Shown: piece after piece, positions 1 to 8,292 of the stretch
Numbering within the stretch: the stretch's first letter is position 1
Layout: each line of letters starts with the position of its first letter
NCBI GenBank assembly: GCA_052139695.1
Contig: JBKQWF010000171.1
Coordinates: 1 to 64,000 of the forward strand
Direction of reading: 5' to 3'
From: PLGF01 sp052139695
Lineage (GTDB): Bacteria > Verrucomicrobiota > Verrucomicrobiia > Limisphaerales > Palsa-1400
Length of the DNA stretch: 64,000 nucleotides
The notes under the pieces: model-generated
What the model saw: the letters and a program-made list of their open reading frames with translations, nothing else
Databases searched by the model: none
What the model was told of the DNA's origin: nothing
Program-made: the position numbers and the translations under genes

Positions 1-57
1 GACCGCATTCGCTCGATCGTCGAGCGAATCGAGCACATCGAGGAACAGATGAAGTGA
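1..57 (+). CDS. C-terminal end of an unidentified protein (5' partial)
   Basis: The window opens inside a reading frame that gives 18 residues ending in a TGA stop. The residues are charged and helix-forming, with alternating Glu, Arg and Ile. Too little remains to name a family. A dispersed repeat starts directly after the stop codon, which suggests that the repeat inserted in or at the 3' end of this gene. Confidence 0.5.
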   Translation, partial: DRIRSIVERIEHIEEQMK

Positions 58-59
58 GG

Positions 60-198
60 TTGAGCTGCCGCTCAGCCCCAATTTCGGCCTTTTTAATTCC
101 CGCTCCGTTCTCTCGGTTTTCTATAAAATCGCCGTTCATGAGCCACACGCAAAACCTCTTCAAAAACCTTCCGTAGGATTTTAATCTTGACGCATTCC
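60..198 (+). repeat. Dispersed repeat, copy 1 (truncated)
   Basis: About 140 bases are nearly identical, in inverted orientation, to the stretch ending at 37336, and the second half also matches 20164-20250. The shared landmarks are an imperfect GC hairpin (CTCAGCCCC arm), then 'aatttcggcc', 'ccgttctctcggttttcta', 'ccgtaggatttta' and 'cttgacgcattc'. Copies 2 and 3 continue into a short ORF, but this copy stops at 'gacgcattcc' just before the toxin-antitoxin pair. It is therefore a 3'-truncated copy. No coding function is visible here. Confidence 0.8.
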
Positions 199-223
199 AA
201 CAAGGTTTATCCGGACCCGCTCT

Positions 224-463
224 ATGGCGAAAACAACGGAATTGGCGCTCGCAGGCGAACAGATCCGAATCCGCAAAGGAAGCGGAATCGTGGAATTGCG
301 ACCCACCCAAGCGGCGAAGCCAGCAGTCAATGAGACTTTGACGCCGCGAGAAGCGTTGCGACTGTTGCAAGAGGACGCCCGGATGACCCCACAGCAAGCG
401 GAACGCTACCGGCGCGAATTGCGCGAGGAACGACTGGCCGCTGAGAGCCGGCAGCCAGCGTGA
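224..463 (+). CDS. Putative antitoxin of a VapBC-type pair
   Basis: This is a 79-residue protein whose stop overlaps the start of the PIN-domain gene by four bases (GTGA), the usual layout of a VapB/VapC module. The first 30 residues look like a small beta-rich DNA-binding segment and the rest is a charged helix that could wrap the toxin. I do not recognise a specific antitoxin family (not clearly Phd, MazE or RHH), so the call rests mainly on size, coupling and neighbour. Expected role: neutralise the downstream toxin and autorepress the operon. Confidence 0.6.
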   Translation: MAKTTELALAGEQIRIRKGSGIVELRPTQAAKPAVNETLTPREALRLLQEDARMTPQQAERYRRELREERLAAESRQPA

Positions 464-903
464 TCCACCTCAACACGAATTACCTCATCGGATTGCTGGT
501 GAAAGGTTCGCCGGAGGCGGGTGATGTGGATGGATGGCTGGCTGCCGGACAAACACTCGCCACCAGTGCCATCGCTTGGACGGAATTCCTCAATGGCCCG
601 GTCACGCCGCTCGAAGTCAGCAGGGCCGGTGCGGTCCTGCGGTCAGGGATTATCCCTTTCGGTCAGAAGGAGGCGACCCTGGCAGCCGATTTGTTCAATC
701 AGACCGGACGCCGGCGTGGCTCTCGATTTGACTGCTTGATTGCCGCAACGGCGATTATCGCGCAGGCGGAAGTAGCAACGGTCAATCAATCGGACTTCAA
801 GCTTTTCGTGGCGCACGGACTGAAGCTGGCCGTCGTTCCGCCCTCGCCGCCGCAATCACCAGCTCCATCCCAAGTTGTGCCACCGGTCAGGCGCGAAGCG
901 TAA
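460..903 (+). CDS. PIN-domain protein (VapC-like toxin) with Asn in place of the first Asp
   Basis: This 147-residue protein starts with GTG inside the antitoxin stop codon. The PIN fold is recognisable: an N-terminal strand 'HLNTNYLI', Glu42 in 'TEFLNG', Asp91 in 'SRFDCLIAATA' and the late 'TVNQSDF' block (Asp112). VapC enzymes are Mg-dependent ribonucleases that use an acidic cluster. The first acidic residue, normally Asp in a 'LDTN' motif, is Asn5 here, so activity may be altered or lost. The C-terminus is a Pro/Ser/Gln-rich tail beyond the usual fold. Its last bases overlap a toxin fossil on the other strand. Confidence 0.8.
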   Translation: MIHLNTNYLIGLLVKGSPEAGDVDGWLAAGQTLATSAIAWTEFLNGPVTPLEVSRAGAVLRSGIIPFGQKEATLAADLFNQTGRRRGSRFDCLIAATAIIAQAEVATVNQSDFKLFVAHGLKLAVVPPSPPQSPAPSQVVPPVRREA

Positions 904-1015
904 CCCAGGCAGGCCTGCCCTGACCAGTTTCCTCCGCGCGAACGACATCGTGCCCAGCGTCGCGCAAAAGCGAGGCCAGCTCGACCCGCGGCATCTGATC
1001 CAGGTAAAGGCGCAC
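887..1015 (-). pseudogene. Truncated DUF5615/PIN-like toxin relic
   Basis: Read on the minus strand from GTG at 1015, this gives 42 residues beginning 'VRLYLDQMPRVELASLL' and continuing through 'RDAGHDVVRAEETGQ'. That is the characteristic N-terminus of the DUF5615 PIN-like family, including the first catalytic Asp. The frame then stops and the second half, with the remaining acidic residues, is missing. Intact members are about 110-120 residues. The break falls where the vapC 3' end begins, so this looks like an older toxin gene cut by later rearrangement. Confidence 0.6.
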
Positions 1016-1179
1016 GGCAGCTTACGCGACGCCGAGGGCTGTGATCTCTGTGTGCGGAATGGAATGTCGGGCGCCCTGTCCGGCACTTTTAATCGCCCCG
1101 TTAAGGGGACGTGAATAATTTTCCTCGCCATCAGTCGAATACTGAACAATTAATTGCACTGAAACAGAATCCAACATTG

Positions 1180-2526
1180 ATGAACACAACTTCCAAACAA
1201 AACCGCCGGCAATTTCTCAAAACCGCCTCCACCCTCGCTGCCGCGGCGCCCTTCATCCTTCCCTCGAAAATCTGGGCGGCGGACGTGCCTCCCAGCGAGC
1301 GTTTGACGATGGGCTTTATCGGCCTGGGCACCCAGGGGCGCGGCTTGCTTAACAATTTTCTCTGGCAGCCGACGCGCGTCCTGGCAGTTTGCGATGTCGA
1401 TACCACCCGGCGTGAAGATGCCAAGAAAATCGTCGATAAATTCTATTCCAACGGCAATTGCGCGGCCTATGACGATTTTCGTGACATCATTTCGCGCTCC
1501 GATATCGACGCGGTCTGCATCGCCACACCGGACCATTGGCACGCCATTCCGACCCTCGCCGCGCTCCACGCGCGCAAGGACGTTTATTGCGAAAAGCCGC
1601 TGACCCACAACATTCATGAGGCTGTCAAAATCATTAAGACCGTGCCCGCGCAAAAGCGCGTTTTGCAAACGGGCTCCATGCAGCGCTCCATGAATGAATT
1701 CCGCGTCGCCTGCGAATTGGTGCGCAATGGCGTCATTGGCACGGTTCTGCGGGTGGAATGCAGTTTCGGCGATCCTGGCCGCCCCTGCGACTTGCCTGAG
1801 GAATCGATGGAACCAGGCCTTGACTGGAACCGTTGGTGCGGCCCGGCGCCGTTCCGCGGCTATAATTCCATCCTCAGCCCGCGCGGTGTTCACAAGAACT
1901 TTCCAGACTGGCGCCTTTACAAAGAATACGGCAGCGGCGGCGTCGGCGATTGGGGCGCGCACCACGTCGATATCGCGCAGTGGGGTCTAGGCATGGATGA
2001 CAGCGGCCCGGTGGAAGTCATTCCCGCGTCCGATCCGAAAGCCCGGCGCGGCGCCAAACTGGTTTATGCCAACGGCGTCACGTTGCAACACTGTGACGGA
2101 TTCGGGGTCGTTTTCTATGGCACGGGCGGCGAAGTGCGCGTCAACCGCGGCCAGTTCGTGCTCATCATCGACGGCAAGACCATCGCCTCGCACACTGACG
2201 AGAAGAAAAAGGACAGCGACGAAAAAGCAACCAGTTTGGGGACGGAAGTGGATAAGGCGGAAAAGCTCTATCTGACGAACGCTCCCATTAAACTTTATGT
2301 GAGCAAACAACACGTCACCGACTTTATCAACTGCGTCAAGAGCCGCAAACGCCCGATCACCAGCGAGCAAGTTGGAGGGCGCTCCGCCATCTGCTGCCAT
2401 TTAATCAATCAGAGCTACTACCACCATGCGCGGATGAAGTGGGACCCGGACCGGTTCAAATTTGTCGGCGGCACCGGCGATCCGGCGTGGCTCACCCGCG
2501 ATTACCGCGCGCCCTGGACAGTCTGA
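1180..2526 (+). CDS. Tat-exported Gfo/Idh/MocA family oxidoreductase
   Basis: This 448-residue protein starts at ATG 1180; an in-frame ATG at 1111 would place 23 residues before the signal. The N-terminus has a twin-arginine signal (RRQFLKTAS, Arg9-Arg10, then a hydrophobic Ala-rich run). A Rossmann nucleotide-binding loop 'GFIGLGTQG' follows near residue 45, then 'EKPLTHN' at 138-144, the EKP motif of the Gfo/Idh/MocA family. These enzymes oxidise or reduce sugars and sugar derivatives with NAD(P). Verrucomicrobia and Planctomycetes encode many exported paralogues linked to polysaccharide breakdown; the substrate cannot be told. The 3' end overlaps the convergent gene by 25 bases. Confidence 0.93.
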   Translation: MNTTSKQNRRQFLKTASTLAAAAPFILPSKIWAADVPPSERLTMGFIGLGTQGRGLLNNFLWQPTRVLAVCDVDTTRREDAKKIVDKFYSNGNCAAYDDFRDIISRSDIDAVCIATPDHWHAIPTLAALHARKDVYCEKPLTHNIHEAVKIIKTVPAQKRVLQTGSMQRSMNEFRVACELVRNGVIGTVLRVECSFGDPGRPCDLPEESMEPGLDWNRWCGPAPFRGYNSILSPRGVHKNFPDWRLYKEYGSGGVGDWGAHHVDIAQWGLGMDDSGPVEVIPASDPKARRGAKLVYANGVTLQHCDGFGVVFYGTGGEVRVNRGQFVLIIDGKTIASHTDEKKKDSDEKATSLGTEVDKAEKLYLTNAPIKLYVSKQHVTDFINCVKSRKRPITSEQVGGRSAICCHLINQSYYHHARMKWDPDRFKFVGGTGDPAWLTRDYRAPWTV

Positions 2527-4760
2527 CGCCTGCTTCTCAAGCATCCGGCTACGCACACTCCTAGCGCGGCTATGGAAATGGCCGCGCCAGCCCAAAAGGC
2601 GCGGTCTTGGTATATTAACCGCACCTCGTGCCGCCCAGCCGGGACCTCCACGGCTTGAAAGGCATAATTGGCCCGCCAAAGTCTGGCAGATTGGCCGTCC
2701 ACCGTCGCCTTCCAGCAGTGGTAATACGATTGAGCCACCACCAGCATGGCCGGCCCCTCCGCGGCGGTTTCAAAAAGGCACTCCGCCGGGGTTATTCTGC
2801 TGGAAAGCACGCGCGCGCCTGCGTCAGCCCGCGCCCGGACTTGTCCGCTCGCGGCGGAAGGAAGATAAACAGTTTGCCGCGGCGCAAAAGTGTTTGACTC
2901 AAGGGCCTCCAGCGTCCCTCGGTCATCCATGAAAACTGCCTTTTGCCCAATGGTCGCGAAGGGCATAAAATTGGTTCTCTCCTCCCAAACAAAAAGTTGA
3001 TTCGGAGAGGCCACTTGCGCGACGCCGAGGAATTCCGGCAGTTTCGCCCCGGCTTTTCCCCCGCGCAAGAGGTCAGCCACCTTTTGTTCCCATGCGAGGT
3101 GCAGGCTAAAAAAGCCATCCACCTTCGGAATCCGCTCCAACAAATTGCAGTCGCTGAATAATTCCGCCCGCTGCCCGAGATAGAAACGAAGCGGGTCGGG
3201 ATTGACTAAATGGTCCATCGTGTTCTGGGCTTCCGGGCTGAGCATGGCGCGGGCTTCCCCCAGTTTCGGCAGAGCCGTCATCGCTGGCGGATAAGCGGCG
3301 TAGGCCCGCGCCGCCAACATCGGGTTTTGCGGCGGCGCATGAATTCCGACATCGACTCCCGCCAGCACCAGGAAAGCCGCTGCCGGCAATAATCGCAAAG
3401 ACGGGCGGTTCCACCCGTGCGGGAGCATGAGCAAGGCGACTCCACCCGCCAGCACCGCCAGGCGCGCCAGCGTATTCGGCCAAAATTTGTCAAGCGAATC
3501 GGTTGCAAAAGGGAAACAGACGCCCATGGCGAGCACCAGCAGGATTCCCAACCCCAGCAACGCGCCGGAGGCCAATAGGCCGCGTCGGGAGGCGGAGGCA
3601 GCTTGGCTCTGCAGCCAGGCCCCGCCTGCTCCCGCCAGCAAGGAAAAAGCAAAGACCGTCAAAACAATGAACTTTACCGGGTAGCGGCTAAAGCCCAGGA
3701 GCGGGATCGCACGTTTGAAAAGAGGAAGAACCAATCCCGCGTCGCCTAAAGCCAGCCACACGCCCCCCACCGCCGCCAAGACCAGGAAGATGACTCTGCC
3801 GCCGCCCCGCGCCATTGCCGCCACTGCCAGCAACAAGGGCAGCACGCCGAGATAGTAGGATGAGGTCCATTGCTGTTCCGCCTGCATAAATACCCCGCTG
3901 AGCGAGCTCTGCGCGTGGAATAGCGGGACGAAAAAATTGGCCACTCCCCACAGCGGGAGCGACCAGGCAGTTCCTCCAAAGGAACTGGAGCGGTCGCTGT
4001 GCGCCATCAAATCCAGCCAGGGAAGCAATTGCGCCGCGCTGACCGCCGTGGCCAAAAGAGCCGCCAGGAGGAAACGCCAGCCAGCCGTTAACCATCGTCT
4101 TTTCTGGCGCCATGTGTCAAACATAACATTCCCCGCGGCGATCAGCCACGTAAACAGAATGACCTCAGGCGAACCGGTCGTTAATTGGCAGGCCCCGGCC
4201 AGGGCCGTCCAGAAAAGCGCTCTTCCCCCTTCCGTCGCCGCCCGTTCGCTAACAAAAATGACCCACGGCATCCAGGCCAGGGCCGCGATGTGGCACGGCC
4301 ACATCAGGCAATGCAAACTCAGCCCATTCCACGCAAACGCTAATCCCGCCACGCTCGCGCCAAAGCAGGACCCGAACCATCGCCGTCCCAGCATGTACGC
4401 CCCTAATCCTCCCCAGAGAAGGTGCGCCAGGAGGAAAACGTTCAGCGACCACGGAAACGGCAGTGTCACATAGATAAGAGACGGTGGGTACAAAGCCAGC
4501 GTGTTCCACTGCGCCAGAAACGGCAAGCCGCAGTTGTTGTAGGGGTTCCACAGCGGCCATTGTCCCGCGCGCACGCTCTCCCGCAAATAATCCGCCACCG
4601 GATAACTGAAAAGCCCGGCGTCACGGTAAAAGAAAGCGCTGGTCCCCAGCAAAATTCCGGGAAAAAAGACCAGCAGCAACAACCCCAGCAGGAGCAGGAG
4701 TTTTCCAGCCGAAAACCAGCCTTCAAAACCGCGCCCGGCGTCCTGCGCATCCATGTTCAT
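2502..4760 (-). CDS. YfhO-like polytopic membrane protein
   Basis: A 752-residue protein with an N-terminal membrane segment (about 20-40), an extracytoplasmic loop carrying 'FFYRDAGLFSYP' and 'QWPLWNPYNNCGLPF', about ten further hydrophobic helices, and a soluble C-terminal domain followed by one last helix near 725-745. This architecture matches the YfhO family of GT-C-like membrane proteins, thought to transfer sugars from lipid carriers to envelope polymers. No substrate can be assigned. An alternative start is Met3 (ATG 4754). It is a single gene between the oxidoreductase (tail-to-tail overlap) and the ZIP transporter. Confidence 0.82.
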   Translation of the reverse strand: MNMDAQDAGRGFEGWFSAGKLLLLLGLLLLVFFPGILLGTSAFFYRDAGLFSYPVADYLRESVRAGQWPLWNPYNNCGLPFLAQWNTLALYPPSLIYVTLPFPWSLNVFLLAHLLWGGLGAYMLGRRWFGSCFGASVAGLAFAWNGLSLHCLMWPCHIAALAWMPWVIFVSERAATEGGRALFWTALAGACQLTTGSPEVILFTWLIAAGNVMFDTWRQKRRWLTAGWRFLLAALLATAVSAAQLLPWLDLMAHSDRSSSFGGTAWSLPLWGVANFFVPLFHAQSSLSGVFMQAEQQWTSSYYLGVLPLLLAVAAMARGGGRVIFLVLAAVGGVWLALGDAGLVLPLFKRAIPLLGFSRYPVKFIVLTVFAFSLLAGAGGAWLQSQAASASRRGLLASGALLGLGILLVLAMGVCFPFATDSLDKFWPNTLARLAVLAGGVALLMLPHGWNRPSLRLLPAAAFLVLAGVDVGIHAPPQNPMLAARAYAAYPPAMTALPKLGEARAMLSPEAQNTMDHLVNPDPLRFYLGQRAELFSDCNLLERIPKVDGFFSLHLAWEQKVADLLRGGKAGAKLPEFLGVAQVASPNQLFVWEERTNFMPFATIGQKAVFMDDRGTLEALESNTFAPRQTVYLPSAASGQVRARADAGARVLSSRITPAECLFETAAEGPAMLVVAQSYYHCWKATVDGQSARLWRANYAFQAVEVPAGRHEVRLIYQDRAFWAGAAISIAALGVCVAGCLRSRRQTVQGAR

Positions 4761-4850
4761 GGACGCAGCCTTGCAAGCCCGGCGGCGGCTGACAATCCCA
4801 ATTTACGGCAGAATCGCGCTTCGAGCGTGTTTTCTTTTAAAATATAAAAG

Positions 4851-5633
4851 TCAAGCTGCCTTGAGATGGAAGAACAGGACCAACGCCCCAATCGCGCAAA
4901 AGCCAATGGCAAAATTCACCAGCACGATTTTCTTTTCGTGCTTAAGGATTTCCCCCAGGACGGCGTGCGTCGCGAGAAACAAGAAACCGCCGCCGGCGTG
5001 CGCCAGCGCCAGGTCCAGCCAAAGAGCGGAGACGTTGGGAAAGACAAACCATCCCAAAAGCCCGCCGAGAATCGTCGTGCTTTCGACGGCAGCCACCCAG
5101 CCGAGCATGCGCCGGCGGTCAAACCCCGCCCCCAGCAGCAAGGCACCCAGCGCCAATCCCTCCGGCATCTTATGCACGCAAATCGCCACCGTCACCGATA
5201 AATCCACCCAATGGCCCGTTCCTGGCGCCGATTCCTCCTGGTGGCCCGCCGCCAGCGCCAGGCCATCGACCGTGCAATGGATGGCCAGCGCGATCATCAT
5301 CGCCGTCGCAATCTCGGCGAAACGATGCGTGGTCGCCTCGTCAAAATGGCTCGCCGCGCAGGCCGGGCAAACGTGGAATAAATACTTGCTGACGATCGCG
5401 AACACCGCGTAACCCGAAGCCGCGGCCAGCGTGAACTGCCACCAGGACAATGTTCCCCAGCATTCCGGCGCGATGGCAAACACGGTCACCCCCAGGAGCG
5501 TTCCCGCTCCGAGGCTGATCAATCCGCACAACTGCCGATGCGTTCGCCCCAGCGCTCCGCTCAAGGCTCCGCCCACCAGCGACATGGCAAAGGCGGCGCA
5601 CACCCGTATCAGGACAGGCAGCAGGACGGTCAT
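4851..5633 (-). CDS. ZIP-family divalent metal transporter
   Basis: A 260-residue membrane protein with about eight hydrophobic segments. Two hallmark helices of ZIP transporters are present: 'ALAIHCTVDGLAL' and 'VAICVHKMPEGLALG', containing the paired His/Asp and His/Glu metal ligands of helices IV and V. ZIP proteins move zinc, iron or manganese into the cytoplasm. A His/Cys/Asp-containing loop ('HVCPACAASHFDEATTH') sits before helix IV and may bind metal. No metal regulator gene lies beside it. The gene is divergent from the methyltransferase gene. Confidence 0.9.
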   Translation of the reverse strand: MTVLLPVLIRVCAAFAMSLVGGALSGALGRTHRQLCGLISLGAGTLLGVTVFAIAPECWGTLSWWQFTLAAASGYAVFAIVSKYLFHVCPACAASHFDEATTHRFAEIATAMMIALAIHCTVDGLALAAGHQEESAPGTGHWVDLSVTVAICVHKMPEGLALGALLLGAGFDRRRMLGWVAAVESTTILGGLLGWFVFPNVSALWLDLALAHAGGGFLFLATHAVLGEILKHEKKIVLVNFAIGFCAIGALVLFFHLKAA

Positions 5634-5691
5634 TTCATTTCCTTACATTTTCTCATCATGTTCGAGCGCAGTCTAAATCGCGCCGCTGTTT

Positions 5692-6957
5692 ATGCGCAAT
5701 AAAATGCGCGAGTGTCAGAATCTGTTATCTGTTATACATAGAGTCGTGGCAAAGCAATCCACCAAACCCAGCTTGCGTCTTCGCATCACGGCGGCGGCGG
5801 AGAAATGCGTGCGCCAGGGGCATCCGTGGGTGTTTTCCAACAGCGTTCGCGAGCAGAACCGCGAGGGCCAAATGGGCGAGCCGGCCATCCTTTTCGATCG
5901 CCAAGACCGCTTTTTAGCCGTCGGATTGTTCGATCCCGATTCCCCCATCCGCGTGCGCATCCTCCATGCCGGAAAAGCCCGGGCCATCGACCCGGCCTGG
6001 TGGCAGCAGAGGACGGCTGACGCCCTGGACCGCCGCCGGGGGATGTTTGACGCTCAAACCACCGGCTTTCGCTGCGTCAACGGCGAAAGCGACGGCTGGC
6101 CCGGCCTGGTTCTGGACCGCTACGACGACACCATCGTCTTGAAGATTTATTCCGCTGTTTGGCTGCCACGGCTGCCGGAAGTCACGGCGTTGCTGGGGAC
6201 ACGCGAGCGGCTTGTTTTGCGCCTCAGCCGCAACATTCAACGGCCCGCCGCGGAACAGTTTAAACTACAGGACGGCCAGGTTTTGCAAGGCGAGCCAATA
6301 ACAGAGCCCGTCGTTTTCATGGAAAACGGCTGGCGTTTCGAAGCGGACGTGTTGCGCGGGCAGAAGACTGGCTTTTTCCTGGACCAGCGAGAAAACCGCC
6401 GTGAGACACAGGCGCTGGCAGCGGGGCGGAATGTTTTGAATCTCTTCAGTTACACCGGCGGGTTTTCGGTCTATGCCGCCGGGGGCGGGGCCGAATCCGT
6501 TTGCAGCGTGGACATCAGTGAGCACGCGCTGGCGGGAGCGCGGCGGAATTTTGCCTTGAATGGCGGCCATGCTGCCATCGCGCACTGCCGCCACGAAACC
6601 ATCCACGCCGACGCTTTTCTTTGGTTGCAGGGGATGTCCGGGCGCCGTTTCGATCTCATCGTCCTGGATCCTCCTTCTCTCGCCAAGCGCGAATCCGAAC
6701 GGCCGCAAGCCGAGAACGCCTATGCCCAACTGATTGCCGCCTCCATTTGCCTCTTGCGCAAAGACGGCGTGCTGCTCGCCGCTTCCTGTTCCGCGCATGT
6801 TTCCGCGCCGGATTTCTTCGCCCTGGCCCGCGCGGCCGCCCGAACATCACGCCGCGGGTTCGAAGAGATAAAAACCACCCGCCACCCCGCTGACCATCCC
6901 GCCTCGTTTCCCGAAGCGGATTACCTGAAGTGCATCTATCTGCGAATGCTAGATTGA
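5692..6957 (+). CDS. PUA-domain class I rRNA methyltransferase (RlmI/RlmK-like)
   Basis: The 421-residue frame contains an N-terminal PUA RNA-binding domain ('GHPWVFSNSV'), a central EEHEE-like region, and a C-terminal Rossmann methyltransferase with the SAM-binding motif 'NLFSYTGGFSVYAA', the acidic strand end 'CSVDIS' and the catalytic 'LDPPSLAK' motif. RlmI-type enzymes make 5-methylcytosine in 23S rRNA using SAM. The first residues match nothing conserved and homology begins near 'SLRLRITAAAEKC', so GTG at 5745 may be the true start. The 3' end overlaps the convergent CNNM gene by nine bases. Confidence 0.9.
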   Translation: MRNKMRECQNLLSVIHRVVAKQSTKPSLRLRITAAAEKCVRQGHPWVFSNSVREQNREGQMGEPAILFDRQDRFLAVGLFDPDSPIRVRILHAGKARAIDPAWWQQRTADALDRRRGMFDAQTTGFRCVNGESDGWPGLVLDRYDDTIVLKIYSAVWLPRLPEVTALLGTRERLVLRLSRNIQRPAAEQFKLQDGQVLQGEPITEPVVFMENGWRFEADVLRGQKTGFFLDQRENRRETQALAAGRNVLNLFSYTGGFSVYAAGGGAESVCSVDISEHALAGARRNFALNGGHAAIAHCRHETIHADAFLWLQGMSGRRFDLIVLDPPSLAKRESERPQAENAYAQLIAASICLLRKDGVLLAASCSAHVSAPDFFALARAAARTSRRGFEEIKTTRHPADHPASFPEADYLKCIYLRMLD

Positions 6958-8292
6958 TGTTGTATCCGGTGCCGCGGGCGCCTCCGGATGGCGCGTCAGT
7001 TTCAGTCGCGCCACGACTGCGCCATCGGTTTTTTCCACCCTCAATTCAAAAGCGCCCAAGGTGAGAGTGTCGCCCATTTTCGGAAACCCGCCCAGCCGCT
7101 GGGTGACCCAACCGCTGGTCGTGGCGATGCCGTCCCCCGGCAGATTTTGTCCCACTACTTCCGCCAATTCATGCAAAGGCAGAGCGCCATCGACCTCCCA
7201 GAGGTTTTCCCCGCGCCGCAGGAGGAGCGGTTTTTCCTGGTCAAATTCGTCCTGGATTTGCCCCACCAACTCCTCCAGGACATTCTCCAACGTGACCATG
7301 CCCACAGTTCCGCCGTATTCATCCACCACAATGGCGAAGTGGAGCTTCCGGTCCAAAAAAAGTTGCAGCAGTTTTTCCAAATGGGTTGTTTCAGGCACGT
7401 AGATCAACTTGCGCGCCACGGAGGCGAGCTCCGCCCCGCGGGTGGCTTTGGCGCGAACCGCGAACAAATCTTTGACATGCACAACCCCGCGAGTTCTGTC
7501 CAAATCTCCTTCCTCACAAAGCGGATAACGGGAGTAGCGGGTCTTCTCCGCCTGTTCGATGCATTGCCCGAGGGTGGCTTCGGTGTCAAAGGCGGCGATT
7601 TCCTGGCGCGGCCGCATGACATTGCGAACGATGCGCCGGCCCAGGTCCAAGGCGTTGAGAACAATCTCATGGCCCAGCCGGGTCGTCCCGGTTTGGCTTT
7701 GGTTCAGCATCAGGCGCAACTCCTCCTCCGAGTGGATGAAGAGCGGAGCGCCTGCCGGCTCCAGGCCGACTCGGCGCAAAAGCCACTGCGCCGCCTGATT
7801 TAAGAGCCAGTTAAACGGATAGGACACGCTGTAAAACCAATGCAATGGCGGCGCCACCGAGAGCGCCGTTGGCAACGCCCTTTGGATCGCGAACCACTTT
7901 GGCCCCAGTTCTCCCAAGACGATCTGGAGAAAGGTCACACTGGAAAAACCGACCGCGAACGCCACGGATTTTTGCAGATGCGCCGAATGCAGCCCCATCC
8001 AGGCCAGCGGGGGCGAAAGCAGGGCCACAAAAACGGGTTGCGCCAGCCAGCCCAGACCAAGACTGGCCATGGTGATGCCCAATTGTGTCGCGCTCAGGTA
8101 GGAAGTGAGATTTTGCAAAATATGCCGCGCCAGCTTGGCCCGCTTATGCCCCGCCAAAATCAGCGTCTCCAGTTGCGTGGCGCGCAATTTGACAAAGGCG
8201 AACTCCGCCGCGACAAAAAAGCCATTGGCCAGGACAATCGCCACAATGCCCAGCAGGCGCAAGACGTTGGCCACAATAAAGTCGCCGTTCAT
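6949..8292 (-). CDS. CNNM/CorC-type transporter with CBS pair and CorC_HlyC domain
   Basis: This 447-residue protein has the full family layout: a DUF21/CNNM membrane domain of four helices (about 1-190, including 'LANGFFVAAEFAFVKLRATQ'), two CBS domains (about 215-340, with 'EYGGTVGMVTLENVLEELVG') and a C-terminal CorC_HlyC domain (about 355-435). Members export Mg2+ or Co2+ and are often mis-annotated as hemolysins. It is the third gene of a three-gene operon; its ATG overlaps the previous stop by four bases. Confidence 0.92.
   Translation of the reverse strand: MNGDFIVANVLRLLGIVAIVLANGFFVAAEFAFVKLRATQLETLILAGHKRAKLARHILQNLTSYLSATQLGITMASLGLGWLAQPVFVALLSPPLAWMGLHSAHLQKSVAFAVGFSSVTFLQIVLGELGPKWFAIQRALPTALSVAPPLHWFYSVSYPFNWLLNQAAQWLLRRVGLEPAGAPLFIHSEEELRLMLNQSQTGTTRLGHEIVLNALDLGRRIVRNVMRPRQEIAAFDTEATLGQCIEQAEKTRYSRYPLCEEGDLDRTRGVVHVKDLFAVRAKATRGAELASVARKLIYVPETTHLEKLLQLFLDRKLHFAIVVDEYGGTVGMVTLENVLEELVGQIQDEFDQEKPLLLRRGENLWEVDGALPLHELAEVVGQNLPGDGIATTSGWVTQRLGGFPKMGDTLTLGAFELRVEKTDGAVVARLKLTRHPEAPAAPDTTSI

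Noticed and set aside
1150..1965. 271-codon open frame antisense to the Gfo/Idh/MocA gene
   Set aside because: The sense strand has the Tat signal, Rossmann loop and EKP motif; the antisense frame is a composition artefact.
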